Origin: Alkalihalobacterium chitinilyticum | Lineage (GTDB): Bacteria > Bacillota > Bacilli > Bacillales > Bacillaceae_F | Direction: 5' to 3' | Length of the DNA: 61,807 bases | Assembly (NCBI RefSeq): GCF_029028005.1 | Contig: NZ_JAOTPO010000023.1 | Coordinates: forward strand, 1 to 61,807 | In this document: positions 51,035-59,887 of the stretch, one piece after another | How the letters are laid out: every line of letters starts with the position of its first letter | Position numbering within the stretch: position 1 is the stretch's first letter | Made by a program: the position numbers and the translations under genes | Notes under the pieces: model-generated | Seen by the model: the letters and a program-made list of their open reading frames with translations, nothing else | What the model was told of the DNA's origin: nothing | The model's database searches: none

Positions 51035-51835
51035 ATGTGGAAGGAAATAAAAATTGAGAGCTGGCATGAGTTTAATGATGTTATCTCTCATTTACATTAT
51101 AATGAATGGATTTTTCGAGGTCAGAGAAATTCTGATTGGGATTTGCAATCTTCATTGTTTCGAGAAGTTCAAAAGATTTACAACCAACCGACTAATGCAG
51201 ATTGTGTCACGATCGAAAACAAGATGGTGAACGAATTTTATTCGTCTGCGCACTTATATTCTTCTTTAGAATTTCAAGTGCCTAGTAAAGAAAGCGAGAA
51301 AGACTGGGTTAATTTCAGGCTGGAGCCTTTGTCTGTTATGCAGGATTATGGTACGCCCACTCGATTACTGGACTGGACACGGTCACCTTACATAGCAGCC
51401 TTTTTTGCTTTAGACGGGGCTGAGGATAACTTCAGTATTTATGCATTAAATGTTAGGGAACTTGAAAAATACGATAACGACCGTTATGGTGACGACTTCT
51501 ATCAATATAAACAAGCCATATTTGATCCAGAAACGATCTCAGAACTATTCATTTTTCGTTATGATCCATACCAAAAAAATGAACGGCTCAGAATTCAACA
51601 AGGTGTGTTTCTCGTACCGAGTGTTATTAATAAGACAATGGATGAGATCCTTAAAGTATATAACATTAATGATAATAAGCTGAATGGGAAGGATGTAACG
51701 TACAAACTCATCTTTAACAAGGAAAACCTTCAAGATTATTGGTATAAGCTCGCCCAAATGAACATTACCCACGAAACAATTTACCCGGGACTTGAAGGCT
51801 TTTGTCGCTCACTCAAGCTCCATATCCTCCTATAA
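51035..51835 (+). CDS. FRG domain protein
   Basis: A 266-residue protein with an FRG domain, named for the motif seen here as WIFRGQRNSDWDL near residues 20-35; the second conserved block is GTPTRLLDWTRSPYIAAFFA. The biochemical role is not settled; such genes are scattered and often found in variable or defence-related regions. Here it stands alone, with a palindromic repeat after its stop codon. GGAGG lies eight bases before ATG 51035; a TTG five codons upstream contains that site. Confidence 0.87.
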   Translation: MWKEIKIESWHEFNDVISHLHYNEWIFRGQRNSDWDLQSSLFREVQKIYNQPTNADCVTIENKMVNEFYSSAHLYSSLEFQVPSKESEKDWVNFRLEPLSVMQDYGTPTRLLDWTRSPYIAAFFALDGAEDNFSIYALNVRELEKYDNDRYGDDFYQYKQAIFDPETISELFIFRYDPYQKNERLRIQQGVFLVPSVINKTMDEILKVYNINDNKLNGKDVTYKLIFNKENLQDYWYKLAQMNITHETIYPGLEGFCRSLKLHILL

Positions 51836-51841
51836 AAGAAC

Positions 51842-51891
51842 AGGTGCCAGGTACCTTTAACACAATCAAGTGTTAAAGGTACCTGACACCT
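51842..51891. repeat. Dispersed palindromic repeat, copy 4
   Basis: Two 22-base arms, AGGTGCCAGGTACCTTTAAC.. and its complement with one mismatch, around a 6-base loop (AATCAA), between the FRG gene and the convergent aag gene; it may also act as their shared terminator. Confidence 0.85.
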
Positions 51892-51917
51892 CCATTTATA
51901 ACCCCCCTCCACTCATG

Positions 51918-52508
51918 CTACCGGCTTACAAAAGGGTTTTCTTTTAAGTAAAACCGCCACGGATAATGTTTTGCTTCACCACTATTATCTATTCCTATCC
52001 TTGGACCAACTGCAATTTCCTCCATTACTAATGATTTACCTTCAGCTATCCACAATGGGGGCTTAAAAAACGGACGACCATAATCTTCTTTATCAATCCC
52101 AAGTGCTTTCGTTAATTTTCCGGGACCACTCGTTAAGTCTCGGTCTTTTTTGGCCTTTCTTCGTCGCTCGTACATTAAGTCAATACCTACATACGGTTCT
52201 ATGGCTCGAATTAGAACGGCCTCAGGGTGACCAACGTCACCACTCACAACATTTACCAGACAATGAGTATGCATTACATATGTATATACATAGCCGGGTG
52301 GTCCGAACATGACTTCCGTTCGTGTCGTTCGTCGATTGTTATAGCTGTGTGCAGCTCGATCATCGGGTCCAATATATGCTTCAGTTTCAACAATCCATCC
52401 AGCTGCGACACCTTGATGTGTTTCTTTTACTAGTAATTTTCCAAGCAATGCTTTCGATAACTCAAGAGTACTTTGTTGAAAAAATGAAGCTTCTACAGGT
52501 TCATGCAT
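51918..52508 (-). CDS. aag: DNA-3-methyladenine glycosylase (AAG/MPG type)
   Basis: Removes alkylated purines from DNA. The 196 residues carry LLGKLLVKE, the catalytic ETEAY, AAHSYNNRRTTRTEVMFGPPGYVYTY (first 20 conserved) and SGPGKLTKALGI. With ATG 52508 (TGAGGT upstream) the length equals the usual Bacillus protein; the frame reaches 52574 without a better start. The gene lies among unrelated single genes. Confidence 0.94.
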   Translation of the reverse strand: MHEPVEASFFQQSTLELSKALLGKLLVKETHQGVAAGWIVETEAYIGPDDRAAHSYNNRRTTRTEVMFGPPGYVYTYVMHTHCLVNVVSGDVGHPEAVLIRAIEPYVGIDLMYERRRKAKKDRDLTSGPGKLTKALGIDKEDYGRPFFKPPLWIAEGKSLVMEEIAVGPRIGIDNSGEAKHYPWRFYLKENPFVSR

Positions 52509-52593
52509 GTTGACCTCACCCCGATACCATTCAAAACTTAGTCCTCCATATTCTTTACTTTCATAGCCCTCCAATTCGTTAGATGATGAACGG

Positions 52594-52953
52594 CTATTCC
52601 TTGATAGGAGGGTTCACCTCTAAAGTGCATATTAACAATCTCTCTTGCTCGTTCATTCGGTCCGTTCCCTTTTGATAAAAAATTGTATGAACTTCTGGTA
52701 ATGGGACAGTCTCAACAGCAATAAAAACACTTTTGTTTAATTGGTTTGCCCACTCTATCTCCTTACTCACAATATCTATAATCCCACCTTCATCTTCAGC
52801 TAATGTACGATATGCCATTACTGTAATTTCATCAACTTCTTTAATAACCCACTCGGCTAAAATGCCCTGTCCAAAATGATTAACGCATTCAATTTCAGCG
52901 AACCAAAATGGAATATCTATCCCTATAGTGTGACCTAGAACTTCTTTTTTCAC
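52594..52953 (-). pseudogene. Truncated C-terminal part of a TIM-barrel hydrolase-like protein
   Basis: A 119-residue frame that looks like the last third of a glycoside-hydrolase-like barrel: VDEITVMAYRTLAEDEGGII with EIEWANQLNKSVFIAVET. Proteins with this end are normally over 200 residues and begin well before. Here a GTG start without a ribosome site follows AT-rich non-coding DNA, so the 5' part seems lost. It may still be expressed, which I consider less likely. Confidence 0.55.
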
Positions 52954-53116
52954 TAAACATATACATCACAATTTGGCAATTTTTCACTTCATTTATTCTT
53001 TCTCAAGGTAAGTCTGCAAAATTAGACGATAATAGACAATCCTAGTCAAAGGGAACTTCCAATAATTATAGAAATAAAAAAGGACCTAAGAAAATGACAG
53101 AAGGGAAGACATAAAG

Positions 53117-53248
53117 ATGAGAACAGAACGAAGAAGCAAATGGAAAACACATTGGAAAAAGTACAAACACCTCTATAAAGGAAATCGAATGGAAAGACGA
53201 AATAAATGGCGAATCAAATGGGAAGATAAATATAAAGGCGTTAGTTAA
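53117..53248 (+). CDS. Small basic, tryptophan-rich protein
   Basis: A 43-residue frame with repeated W-K and R/K clusters (start MRTERRSKWKTHWKKYKHLY) and an almost repeated unit (NKWRIKWEDKY). AAGGGAAG lies about ten bases before ATG 53117, and a weak hairpin follows. It could be a DNA- or membrane-binding peptide. No family known to me. Confidence 0.5.
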   Translation: MRTERRSKWKTHWKKYKHLYKGNRMERRNKWRIKWEDKYKGVS

Positions 53249-53363
53249 ATTAAAATATCCCTGCTTTACTATATCGCCTGCTAAAGTAAGGGATTATGAC
53301 TTTCTGACCATAATAACATATAACAAAACAATAGTATCCTCTTTTTTATAATCCTTTATGAAC

Positions 53364-54578
53364 CTAGTTTACTGTTGGATTCTGTCTTTTTGCTTCAGCT
53401 TCATTTTCCTCTGCACGTTTCCAAACAATTACTAATAGAACGCCTAAAACTCCGATGGTTCCTCCAAAATAAAAGCCCGCCGAAAGGTCAAACATAGAAT
53501 TTAACATTCCTGCTACAAAAGGTCCCACAAACATCCCCGCGGCATATACCGCTTGATAAAATCCCATCGCAGTTGCTCGTTTCTCATCCTCGACGGATTC
53601 GATCGACATTCCGAGAAGCAACGGAAGTACAACCCCTAACGCGAAACCATTAATAGCTTGAGTGATAAGTAATAAACTAAAAGAAGAAACAAGTGGAATT
53701 AACCCTGTCATCAAAGCACTTGCGATAAAACCAACAAATAGTGTTCCCCAATGACCTAGCCGAGGTCTTAACCACTTGCCAACAACAATTGCTGCAAAAG
53801 CATGTGGAACGACAAAAACAATAACTAAGTAGCTTAATCCTACAGTTGAAGCACCTAGCTGCAACGCGTAATTCGGAGAAAACCCAAAGATTGTAATAAA
53901 GATGATGCTGTAGGCTAAAACGGACAGCAGTGTTACTTTAATTAACTGAGGCTCTTTAACAATCATAACTAGCTCTTTTACATTGATGGGTTTTCTATTA
54001 ACGCCCTCCTTTTCTTCTTTCAGCCAGATGCATAAAAATAATCCAATAACTCCTGCGATACCACCAATCCAAAATGGTACCATCCAACCAAATCTTTCAA
54101 CAACAACGCCACTGAAAATCATACTCACCAACTGACCGAGTACCATTGTGATACTAATCCAACCCATCGCCTTCGTAATTTCTTTTTTTGAAAAATAACT
54201 CGCATATAAAACAGTAAACGCCACCCATGTTGAAGCACTTACTCCAGCCAGAGCTCTAAATAGCAGCGTCCACCCTAATTGGTCCGTCAGTATAAAACCA
54301 AAACAGCTTAAACTCCCAATGGCAATTCCGAGAATAATAAAAGGTCGCCGACGTTTTATGACATCAGAATAAATTCCAAGCGGCAGACGAATAAGCATTT
54401 GTAGCAAACCATAACTTCCTACTACAACACCAATGAACATATAGGTAGCTCCTAAAAAGTCTAAGTAGGCTGTTAATATAGGAACATAACTATAAATAGT
54501 AAACCAATACATGACCGTTACAAGAATAAAAATAAGATGATCTACTTTCGTGACATTTGACTGCTTTTCCTCACTCAC
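53364..54578 (-). CDS. Major facilitator superfamily transporter
   Basis: A 404-residue membrane protein with twelve predicted helices and the MFS loop motif RLPLGIYSDVIKRRRP between helices 2 and 3. Substrate unknown; the sequence resembles drug or metabolite efflux members. I use GTG 54578 with GAGG eight bases upstream; an earlier GTG at 54587 overlaps that site. It stands alone. Confidence 0.85.
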   Translation of the reverse strand: MSEEKQSNVTKVDHLIFILVTVMYWFTIYSYVPILTAYLDFLGATYMFIGVVVGSYGLLQMLIRLPLGIYSDVIKRRRPFIILGIAIGSLSCFGFILTDQLGWTLLFRALAGVSASTWVAFTVLYASYFSKKEITKAMGWISITMVLGQLVSMIFSGVVVERFGWMVPFWIGGIAGVIGLFLCIWLKEEKEGVNRKPINVKELVMIVKEPQLIKVTLLSVLAYSIIFITIFGFSPNYALQLGASTVGLSYLVIVFVVPHAFAAIVVGKWLRPRLGHWGTLFVGFIASALMTGLIPLVSSFSLLLITQAINGFALGVVLPLLLGMSIESVEDEKRATAMGFYQAVYAAGMFVGPFVAGMLNSMFDLSAGFYFGGTIGVLGVLLVIVWKRAEENEAEAKRQNPTVN

Positions 54579-54587
54579 TCCATTCAC

Positions 54588-54900
54588 CTCATATTTATCT
54601 AGTAGAACACTATTTTAGTAGATTTTATGATTACCCCTTACCTCTCTACCCTATGCTCCTTTTAATGAAAGTATTAAAAGCTTTTCCATTGAAATGGTAA
54701 CAGTAAGTTACTTCTTTACTATGTTAGATCGATTTATTAAAATTACACGGACTAATATACAAATGGTACTGACATTTATTGTCGAAACACTAAAAAAAAA
54801 ACGGGTTTTACATATATAATAGAGGCACGAAATAACTAGGGCCGGTGCGCCTTTTTGTGCGTTTGAATGAATGAGCGTTCATAAATTATTCTTATATATT
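54588..54900. other. Spacer before the broken cheBR gene, no gene seen
   Basis: About 310 bases. TATAAT at 54815-54820 may be a -10 element, without a good -35. A GC-rich stretch (GGGCCGGTGCGCC near 54840) has no recognised role. Confidence 0.4.
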
Positions 54901-54915
54901 TGAGGTGGGGAAAAA

Positions 54916-56070
54916 TTGACTGTAATGAATAGCCCCGTAAAGTTGGATAGTCCAAAACCTATCAATGATTTCTTTATTGTCGGTATTGGTGCATCAGCAG
55001 GCGGGCTTGAAGCAATTGAGGAATTTTTTAAAGAAATTAGTTCAACTAGCGGCATGGCATTTATTTTAATTCAACACTTATCAGATCAATACAAAAGTTT
55101 TATGCCTGAATTACTTTCTAGACATACTCACATGGAAATCATTAGAGCTGATAACGGGATGGAACTCAAACCAAACTGCATTTATTTAAATCCTCCACGG
55201 ACCGAAGTTACGGTTAAAGACGGCAAACTGTTCGTAACACCTAGTAATCCAAAACAAAACTTATTTTTTCCAATTGATGCCCTCTTCTCATCTCTGGCAA
55301 CAATGAAGAAAGAAAAAGCTATTAGCGTTATATTATCTGGAAAAGGAACGGACGGATCAAAAGGGATATAAGCGATCCATGAATCAGGCGGTATTATTCT
55401 TACGCAAAAGAAAGAGACAGCAAAATTTCCGGACATGCCTCGAAGTGCTGAAGAAACCGGTATTGTAAACTATATTTTATCACCTATTGAAATGGCGAAA
55501 ATCATTTCTAAATATAGTACCTACAAAAAAATTGAATTAGAAGAAGATGAACTAACTAAAATTTATAAGCTTGTTAAAGATAAATGCAATATCGATTTTT
55601 CGCTTTATAAACAAAACAGTGTACTGCGTCGGATCGAAAGACGAGTCAACCTATTTCATTCAACGTGTCTAACATTAAAAGACTACCGCAAGTATTTAGA
55701 AAACAATCCAAACGAAATTATACAACTACAACATGATATGTTAATTGGTGTGACTCACTTCTTCCGTGATCCAGACGCTTTCCATTTAATAAAGAAAGAA
55801 GTTTTACCCCAAATCTTTCAACAAAAGCGAAAAGATCAAGAAAAAGACATTCGCATTTGGATCGCTGGCTGTTCAACTGGGGAAGAAGCATATTCCGTGG
55901 CTATTATGTTTAAAGAATATATGGATGATATTCAAGAAGACTTTAACATTAGAATTTTTGCAACCGACTTAGACAATAACTCTATCAAGACAGCGATGCA
56001 AGGTGTTTATCCAGACAGTATTGTCTCTTCCCTTTCAAACAAGCGATTATCGAAATACCTATTACAGAGG
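54916..56070 (+). pseudogene. Broken CheB-CheR chimeric gene
   Basis: The first 151 codons encode a CheB methylesterase domain (FFIVGIGASAGGLEAIEEF, HLSDQYKSFMPELLSRHT, ISVILSGKGTDGSKGI). An in-frame TAA at 55369-55371 interrupts it, but the same frame continues at once (AIHESGGIILTQKKETAKFP, PDMPRSAEETG) into a CheR methyltransferase domain with WIAGCSTGEEAYSVAIMFKE and IRIFATDLDN. Around 56045-56072, after NKRLSKYLL, similarity stops and the frame runs into the antisense of a B12-binding gene. So there is one nonsense mutation and a lost 3' end, including the rest of CheR and any PAS or kinase domains. The start is TTG 54916 behind GAGGTGGGG. Confidence 0.82.
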
Positions 56071-56488
56071 GTTTCCATTTTTTTGCACTATACACTACAT
56101 ATTCTAGAGGTAAATTCGCACCTAAAAACTGCGTATCCCATCCCTTTTCCTTAAAGAAAGAGGAAACCATCTTTAAGCCTAGTACGTGCTCCTCCCCTTC
56201 TATACAGAAGAACAGCGCGCGTTTACTTGGTTCCATCCCTTTCTTCTCCAATATATAACGGGTTAATATAATATCCGCTGTTCCCGTAGCTAAATGCTCA
56301 TCAGCAACAGTTATCTCATTGTTTTTCCACAAATCACCTATATAGTACATCGCATTTCGCAAAGCTTGATCATAAATATAACAACTGTTCATACCTATTT
56401 GGTCAAGATTATGGATTATTTTCCAAGATGAATGGATATCCCCCTTTAATAGTTGGAGAGCTAATTTTTTCGCCTCTTCTGGGTACAT
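56066..56488 (-). pseudogene. Truncated B12-binding domain regulator
   Basis: About 140 codons of a cobalamin-binding protein: an N-terminal helical cap (YPEEAKKLALQLLKGD, WKNNEITVADEHLATGTADI) and the start of the B12-binding fold (LGLKMVSSFFKEKGWDTQFL, WKPSVIGISI). The cap resembles light- and B12-sensing regulators, whose binding motif ExxH is seen as ADEHLATG. Past 56066 the frame reads antisense CheR sequence to a stop at 55985, so the C-terminal half is lost. ATG 56488 has a perfect GAGGAGG site. Divergent from the ABM gene. Confidence 0.75.
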
Positions 56489-56589
56489 TTTTTTACCTCC
56501 TCAAATATTATTAGTATACTATAAAGAGCTTTTTAAAATATACTCTTTTGCTATAATTGTGAAGAGATCTATAGAAAGGAGAGATGGAT

Positions 56590-56895
56590 ATGTATATCGT
56601 ACATTCAATTGTTGTCGTTCCAGACAATAAGATACAAGAAGTTATTTCACTATATCAAAAACGTTCCCGTTCCGTAGATCGTGAAGAAGGTTTTAAGTCG
56701 TTTAAATTATTACAAAATGAAGTTAGAAAAGGAGAATTAACGGTACAAATGGAATGGGAATCCGAAGAACATTATTTCAAATGGATTAGAAGTGATAATT
56801 TTAAACAAATTCATGAACTGGAGAAGAAATATCCAGATTATGAATTAGCTTCAATAAAACCAATCGTACAACGCTTTAAGGTGGTTGCGACATGA
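56590..56895 (+). CDS. ABM domain protein (antibiotic biosynthesis monooxygenase-like)
   Basis: A 101-residue ferredoxin-like fold protein of the ABM superfamily, which includes HmoA/HmoB/Isd haem-degrading enzymes: VDREEGFKSFKLLQNEV and MEWESEEHYFKWIRSDNF. The haem-binding histidine or NWH-like triad is not clear, so haem breakdown is not claimed. ATG 56590 has GGAG eight bases upstream; the ATG at 56584 is too close to it. It is coupled to the next gene by an ATGA overlap and is divergent from the B12-binding gene. Confidence 0.78.
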   Translation: MYIVHSIVVVPDNKIQEVISLYQKRSRSVDREEGFKSFKLLQNEVRKGELTVQMEWESEEHYFKWIRSDNFKQIHELEKKYPDYELASIKPIVQRFKVVAT

Positions 56896-57257
56896 TCGAT
56901 CTAGCGGTTAAAGAGAAGATTGTTGACGAAATTGTTAAAAAGTTTTATACAAAATATCCAAGCTTAGTAGAGCAATTTGGTGAAAATGGGAAGAAAAGAA
57001 CGAGAGAAGATAATAATTACCACCTTCAGTATTTAGATACAGCATGGAAGTTACAGAATAAAAAAGTATTTATAGACTACTCTTTATGGTTGAATGAGGT
57101 TTTAACTTCTAGAAACGTAAGGACAACTCTTATCATCGAAAATTTCCAATGGCTTAAAGAGGAAATCAGCGGCTTACTTGATGAAGAAGTTGAATGCTTC
57201 TATACAGAAGCATTAAATGAAGCGATTGAAACATTGGAAGCCAAAGCTACAGAATAA
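56892..57257 (+). CDS. Unknown helical protein coupled to the ABM gene
   Basis: A 121-residue, probably all-helical protein (VKEKIVDEIVKKFYTKYPSL near the start, FIDYSLWLNEVL, ENFQWLKEEISGLLDEEVE). I do not recognise a family. Its ATG overlaps the ABM stop codon, so the two are translated together. With the divergent B12-binding gene it may form a small sensory module, perhaps a partner of that protein; this is inference from arrangement. Confidence 0.75.
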   Translation: MIDLAVKEKIVDEIVKKFYTKYPSLVEQFGENGKKRTREDNNYHLQYLDTAWKLQNKKVFIDYSLWLNEVLTSRNVRTTLIIENFQWLKEEISGLLDEEVECFYTEALNEAIETLEAKATE

Positions 57258-57660
57258 ATAACTCTACCGCTGTTTATTGTTAGAAGTTTTACAATAGGCA
57301 GCATTATTTTTTATATTTAGCTCCTCGCTAGTAAGAAATAAAGAGAGCTGTATTAATCGAAATCTAATAAATCTACAGAAAAATAAACAAACCAAATATT
57401 AATTTACCTCCCTGCAATATTACTAGACTTAGTAACTACCCCTATTTTGAATAAATATATCTTCAAACTGCAAAAAACAACCTTACTTTTTCCACAATAA
57501 GTAAATAGATGCTTCTAAAATACGACATAATCATTTCTTATGTAACAATTATATTACATTCTAGCAAAATTCATTGTTATTAGACATGAAACATATTAAA
57601 ATTTGAGAGACTAGTAAAAGATAAACTTTCCAACATTGGGAAAGATAGATATAAAAGGAG
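57258..57660. other. Spacer before the NlpC/P60 gene, no gene seen
   Basis: About 400 AT-rich bases. A small hairpin CTTTCC/GGGAAAG (57626-57644) lies 15 bases before the ribosome site of the next gene. I looked for a cyclic di-AMP riboswitch, which often precedes such hydrolase genes, and did not find its conserved sequences. Confidence 0.4.
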
Positions 57661-57669
57661 AGTAATAGA

Positions 57670-58902
57670 ATGAAAAGGAAGTTAACACATGTAGTTATTG
57701 CTACAGCTTTAGCTGCAACCCTTATTAGTGCGGCACCTGCAACATCCTATGCTAATCCTATCACGAACTATACAGCACAGATAGAAGATTTAGAAGATAA
57801 GATACTTACATATGACAATAAGATTATTGAAGCCATTGTAAAAATTGAAGAACTGACAAAAGATATCGAAGGCGCTCAACAAAAAATTTCAAACAATCAA
57901 CAACAGATTGAAGAAGCCCAAGTTAAGTTTGATAGTCTGAAAGAAATTTATTTTGACAGACTGCGTGCCATCCAACAAAATGGACAAAGTCCTATGCTTA
58001 CTTATATTGATGTCATCTTATCCTCAAATGGGTTTGGAGACCTTATAGAGCGCGTTACACTGATCTCTCAAGTAATAGAACAAGATCAAAAATTACTAGA
58101 AAACCTTGAAAAAGCTGAGCGTGAACTTAACGCTCTACAAGAAAACCTTGAAAAAGAACAAGAGCAATTAGAAAAAAATAAGCAAACGGTAATAGAAGAA
58201 CAAGCATCACTCGAAGAAAACAAAAGATCCGTTATGCATCAGTTAGAAGAAGTTAAGGAATTAAAACGCCAAGAAGAAATTCGTATAGCTGAAGAGGCAG
58301 CTAGGAGAGCAGAAGAAGAAGCACGTCTAGCAGCGGAACAAGCTGAACAAGCGCGACAAGCACAAGAAGCTCAACAAGCTAATCAAACAGAACAAGTCAG
58401 TCAAACAAACCAATCGATTTCAAGTCAACCGACTGTAACAAATACAAATACAGCACAAGCACCTGTTCCTACAAATACAGCGACTAACAACAACACGACT
58501 AGCAACAACACGACTAGCAGCCCTGCTCAACCTGTAAGCTCTGGAAACTCAGACAAAGCTACGGCGTTAATTAATTATAGTAAACAATTTTTAGGAACAC
58601 CTTATGTTTGGGGAGGAACAACACCAAGTGGATTTGATTGCTCAGGTTTCACTTCTTATGTGTTCCGTTCCGTTGGTGTAAATTTACCGAGAACTTCTAG
58701 GCAACAAGCGACAGTTGGAGTGGCAGTATCACCACACCAAGTCCAGCCTGGAGACTTAATCTTTAGAGGAAACCCAATCCATCATGTTGGTATTTATATT
58801 GGAAATGGACAATACATACACTCCCCACAAACTGGAGATGTAGTTAAAATTTCATCCTATAATCCTTCAAGACATACTCAAGCACGTAGGGTATTAAATT
58901 AA
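57670..58902 (+). CDS. NlpC/P60 family cell-wall peptidase with coiled-coil domain
   Basis: A 410-residue secreted endopeptidase of the DL-endopeptidase type that cuts peptidoglycan stem peptides. A signal peptide ends near residue 28 (SYANP), followed by a long coiled coil (30-215, PcsB/FtsX-activated type), an alanine/glutamine-rich and then asparagine/threonine-rich linker (215-300), and the catalytic domain with cysteine in SGFDCSGFTSYV and histidine in IHHVGIYIGNG. AAAAGGAG precedes the ATG. The N-terminal coiled coil suggests control by a membrane partner such as FtsEX, encoded elsewhere. Confidence 0.92.
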   Translation: MKRKLTHVVIATALAATLISAAPATSYANPITNYTAQIEDLEDKILTYDNKIIEAIVKIEELTKDIEGAQQKISNNQQQIEEAQVKFDSLKEIYFDRLRAIQQNGQSPMLTYIDVILSSNGFGDLIERVTLISQVIEQDQKLLENLEKAERELNALQENLEKEQEQLEKNKQTVIEEQASLEENKRSVMHQLEEVKELKRQEEIRIAEEAARRAEEEARLAAEQAEQARQAQEAQQANQTEQVSQTNQSISSQPTVTNTNTAQAPVPTNTATNNNTTSNNTTSSPAQPVSSGNSDKATALINYSKQFLGTPYVWGGTTPSGFDCSGFTSYVFRSVGVNLPRTSRQQATVGVAVSPHQVQPGDLIFRGNPIHHVGIYIGNGQYIHSPQTGDVVKISSYNPSRHTQARRVLN

Positions 58903-58925
58903 TCGATTTTTAATTCTCAAACCAT

Positions 58926-58962
58926 TAAAAAGGGTGGCTCAATACTTGAGCTACCCTTTTAC
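58926..58962. terminator. Bidirectional terminator after the NlpC/P60 gene
   Basis: AAAAGGGTGGCTCAA pairs with TTGAGCTACCCTTTT (one mismatch), with a 3-base loop; T runs on both strands serve also the convergent glutamine-rich gene. Confidence 0.82.
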
Positions 58963-58984
58963 TATACTCTATAGATTTGAAACC

Positions 58985-59257
58985 TTATTGCTGTTGGTTT
59001 TGCTGTTGTTGAGCTTGTTGAATTTGCTGGGCAGCCTGCTGTAACTGCTGTTGCGCTTGCATATAATTTTGCTGTTGTGCTGGTTGCGCCCCGCTTTGTG
59101 CTTGCAGGATTTGCTGTTGAGCTTGTTGTAACTGTTGCTGCGCTTGTTGAAGCGCCTGAGGATTAGCCTGTTGAGTTGCTTGTTGAACTGCTTGTTGAGC
59201 TTGTTGAATAGCTTGCTGTGCTTGCTGAGCAGCTTGGTTTTGCTGATTTTGTTGCAT
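58985..59257 (-). CDS. Glutamine/alanine-rich small protein
   Basis: A 90-residue protein in which just over half of the residues are glutamine and about a quarter alanine, in runs such as QQAQQAIQQAQQAV. It has no cysteine and no charged residues that I could find, apart from the termini. AAGGAG lies eight bases before the ATG, so it is a real gene. Such composition recalls spore small proteins and helical fibres, but it lacks the protease site of gamma-type SASP. Function unknown. Confidence 0.75.
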   Translation of the reverse strand: MQQNQQNQAAQQAQQAIQQAQQAVQQATQQANPQALQQAQQQLQQAQQQILQAQSGAQPAQQQNYMQAQQQLQQAAQQIQQAQQQQNQQQ

Positions 59258-59558
59258 GGATAACTCTCCTTTTTAAAAAAATTAAATTACTTGATTATTG
59301 TACCTTTGCAGATTACTTTACATACTATGTTTTTTCTTACCTTCCACCTAGTTTCACAAAAATCATTTTTCGAAAAAAATAAAAAGCCGAATTAAAGAGG
59401 ATTGTTAAATTGGGCGGGTTAGCTTTATAAGAATATTAATTTAATGTCCTGTTACTCATCGACTATAAGCGTAAAATAATATAAAACCAGATCTTTTTAG
59501 ATTTCATAATGGTAATTAAAATGGTATTACTATAGCCACTTCCCTATTGTTTATGAAT
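59258..59558. other. Spacer between the glutamine-rich gene and the tRNA cluster
   Basis: About 300 AT-rich bases including the promoter region of the glutamine-rich gene. No frame with a ribosome site and no RNA gene recognised. Confidence 0.4.
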
Positions 59559-59586
59559 CAAAAAAAGACCGACATACGTCGATCTC
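59559..59586 (-). terminator. Terminator of the rrn-tRNA operon
   Basis: On the minus strand AGATCGAC-GTAT-GTCGGTCT followed by TTTTTT, 25 bases after the last tRNA gene. Confidence 0.8.
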
Positions 59587-59610
59587 CTGTATTACTTTTA
59601 AATTATGTAA

Positions 59611-59694
59611 TGGTGCGGGTGAAGGGACTCGAACCCCCACGTCAAAGACACTAGATCCTAAGTCTAGCGCGTCTGCCAATTCCGCCACACCCGC
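59611..59694 (-). tRNA. tRNA-Leu (TAG)
   Basis: Class II tRNA with long variable arm. Anticodon loop CTTAGGA gives anticodon TAG. The CCA end is encoded. Last gene of the cluster. Confidence 0.93.
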
Positions 59695-59704
59695 AATATT
59701 AAAA

Positions 59705-59780
59705 TGGTGAGCCATGAAGGACTCGAACCTTCGACCCTCTGATTAAAAGTCAGATGCTCTACCAACTGAGCTAATGGCTC
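59705..59780 (-). tRNA. tRNA-Lys (TTT)
   Basis: Begins GAGCCATTAGCTCAGTTGG; anticodon loop CTTTTAA gives TTT. CCA encoded. Confidence 0.95.
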
Positions 59781-59798
59781 ATGATGTAAAATCATGTG
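59764..59798. repeat. Direct repeat A: 5' end of tRNA-Lys with its upstream spacer
   Basis: This 35-base stretch recurs exactly at 59888-59922. It covers the first 17 bases of tRNA-Lys and the 18 bases before it. Confidence 0.85.
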
Positions 59799-59887
59799 TA
59801 GTTTATCATGTTCCTTCCTCTACTTGTAATCCTTTGTAGCAGGCTGTGTCGGAACAACTCGTAGTAAATTCACGCTGTCTTGCTCGT

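Noticed and set aside
54800-54915. A riboswitch in the GC-richer leader of the cheBR gene
   Set aside because: The stretch does not match cyclic di-GMP or other leader RNAs that I know, and no good stem was found.
57258-57669. Cyclic di-AMP (ydaO-type) riboswitch before the NlpC/P60 gene
   Set aside because: The conserved sequences of the aptamer are absent.
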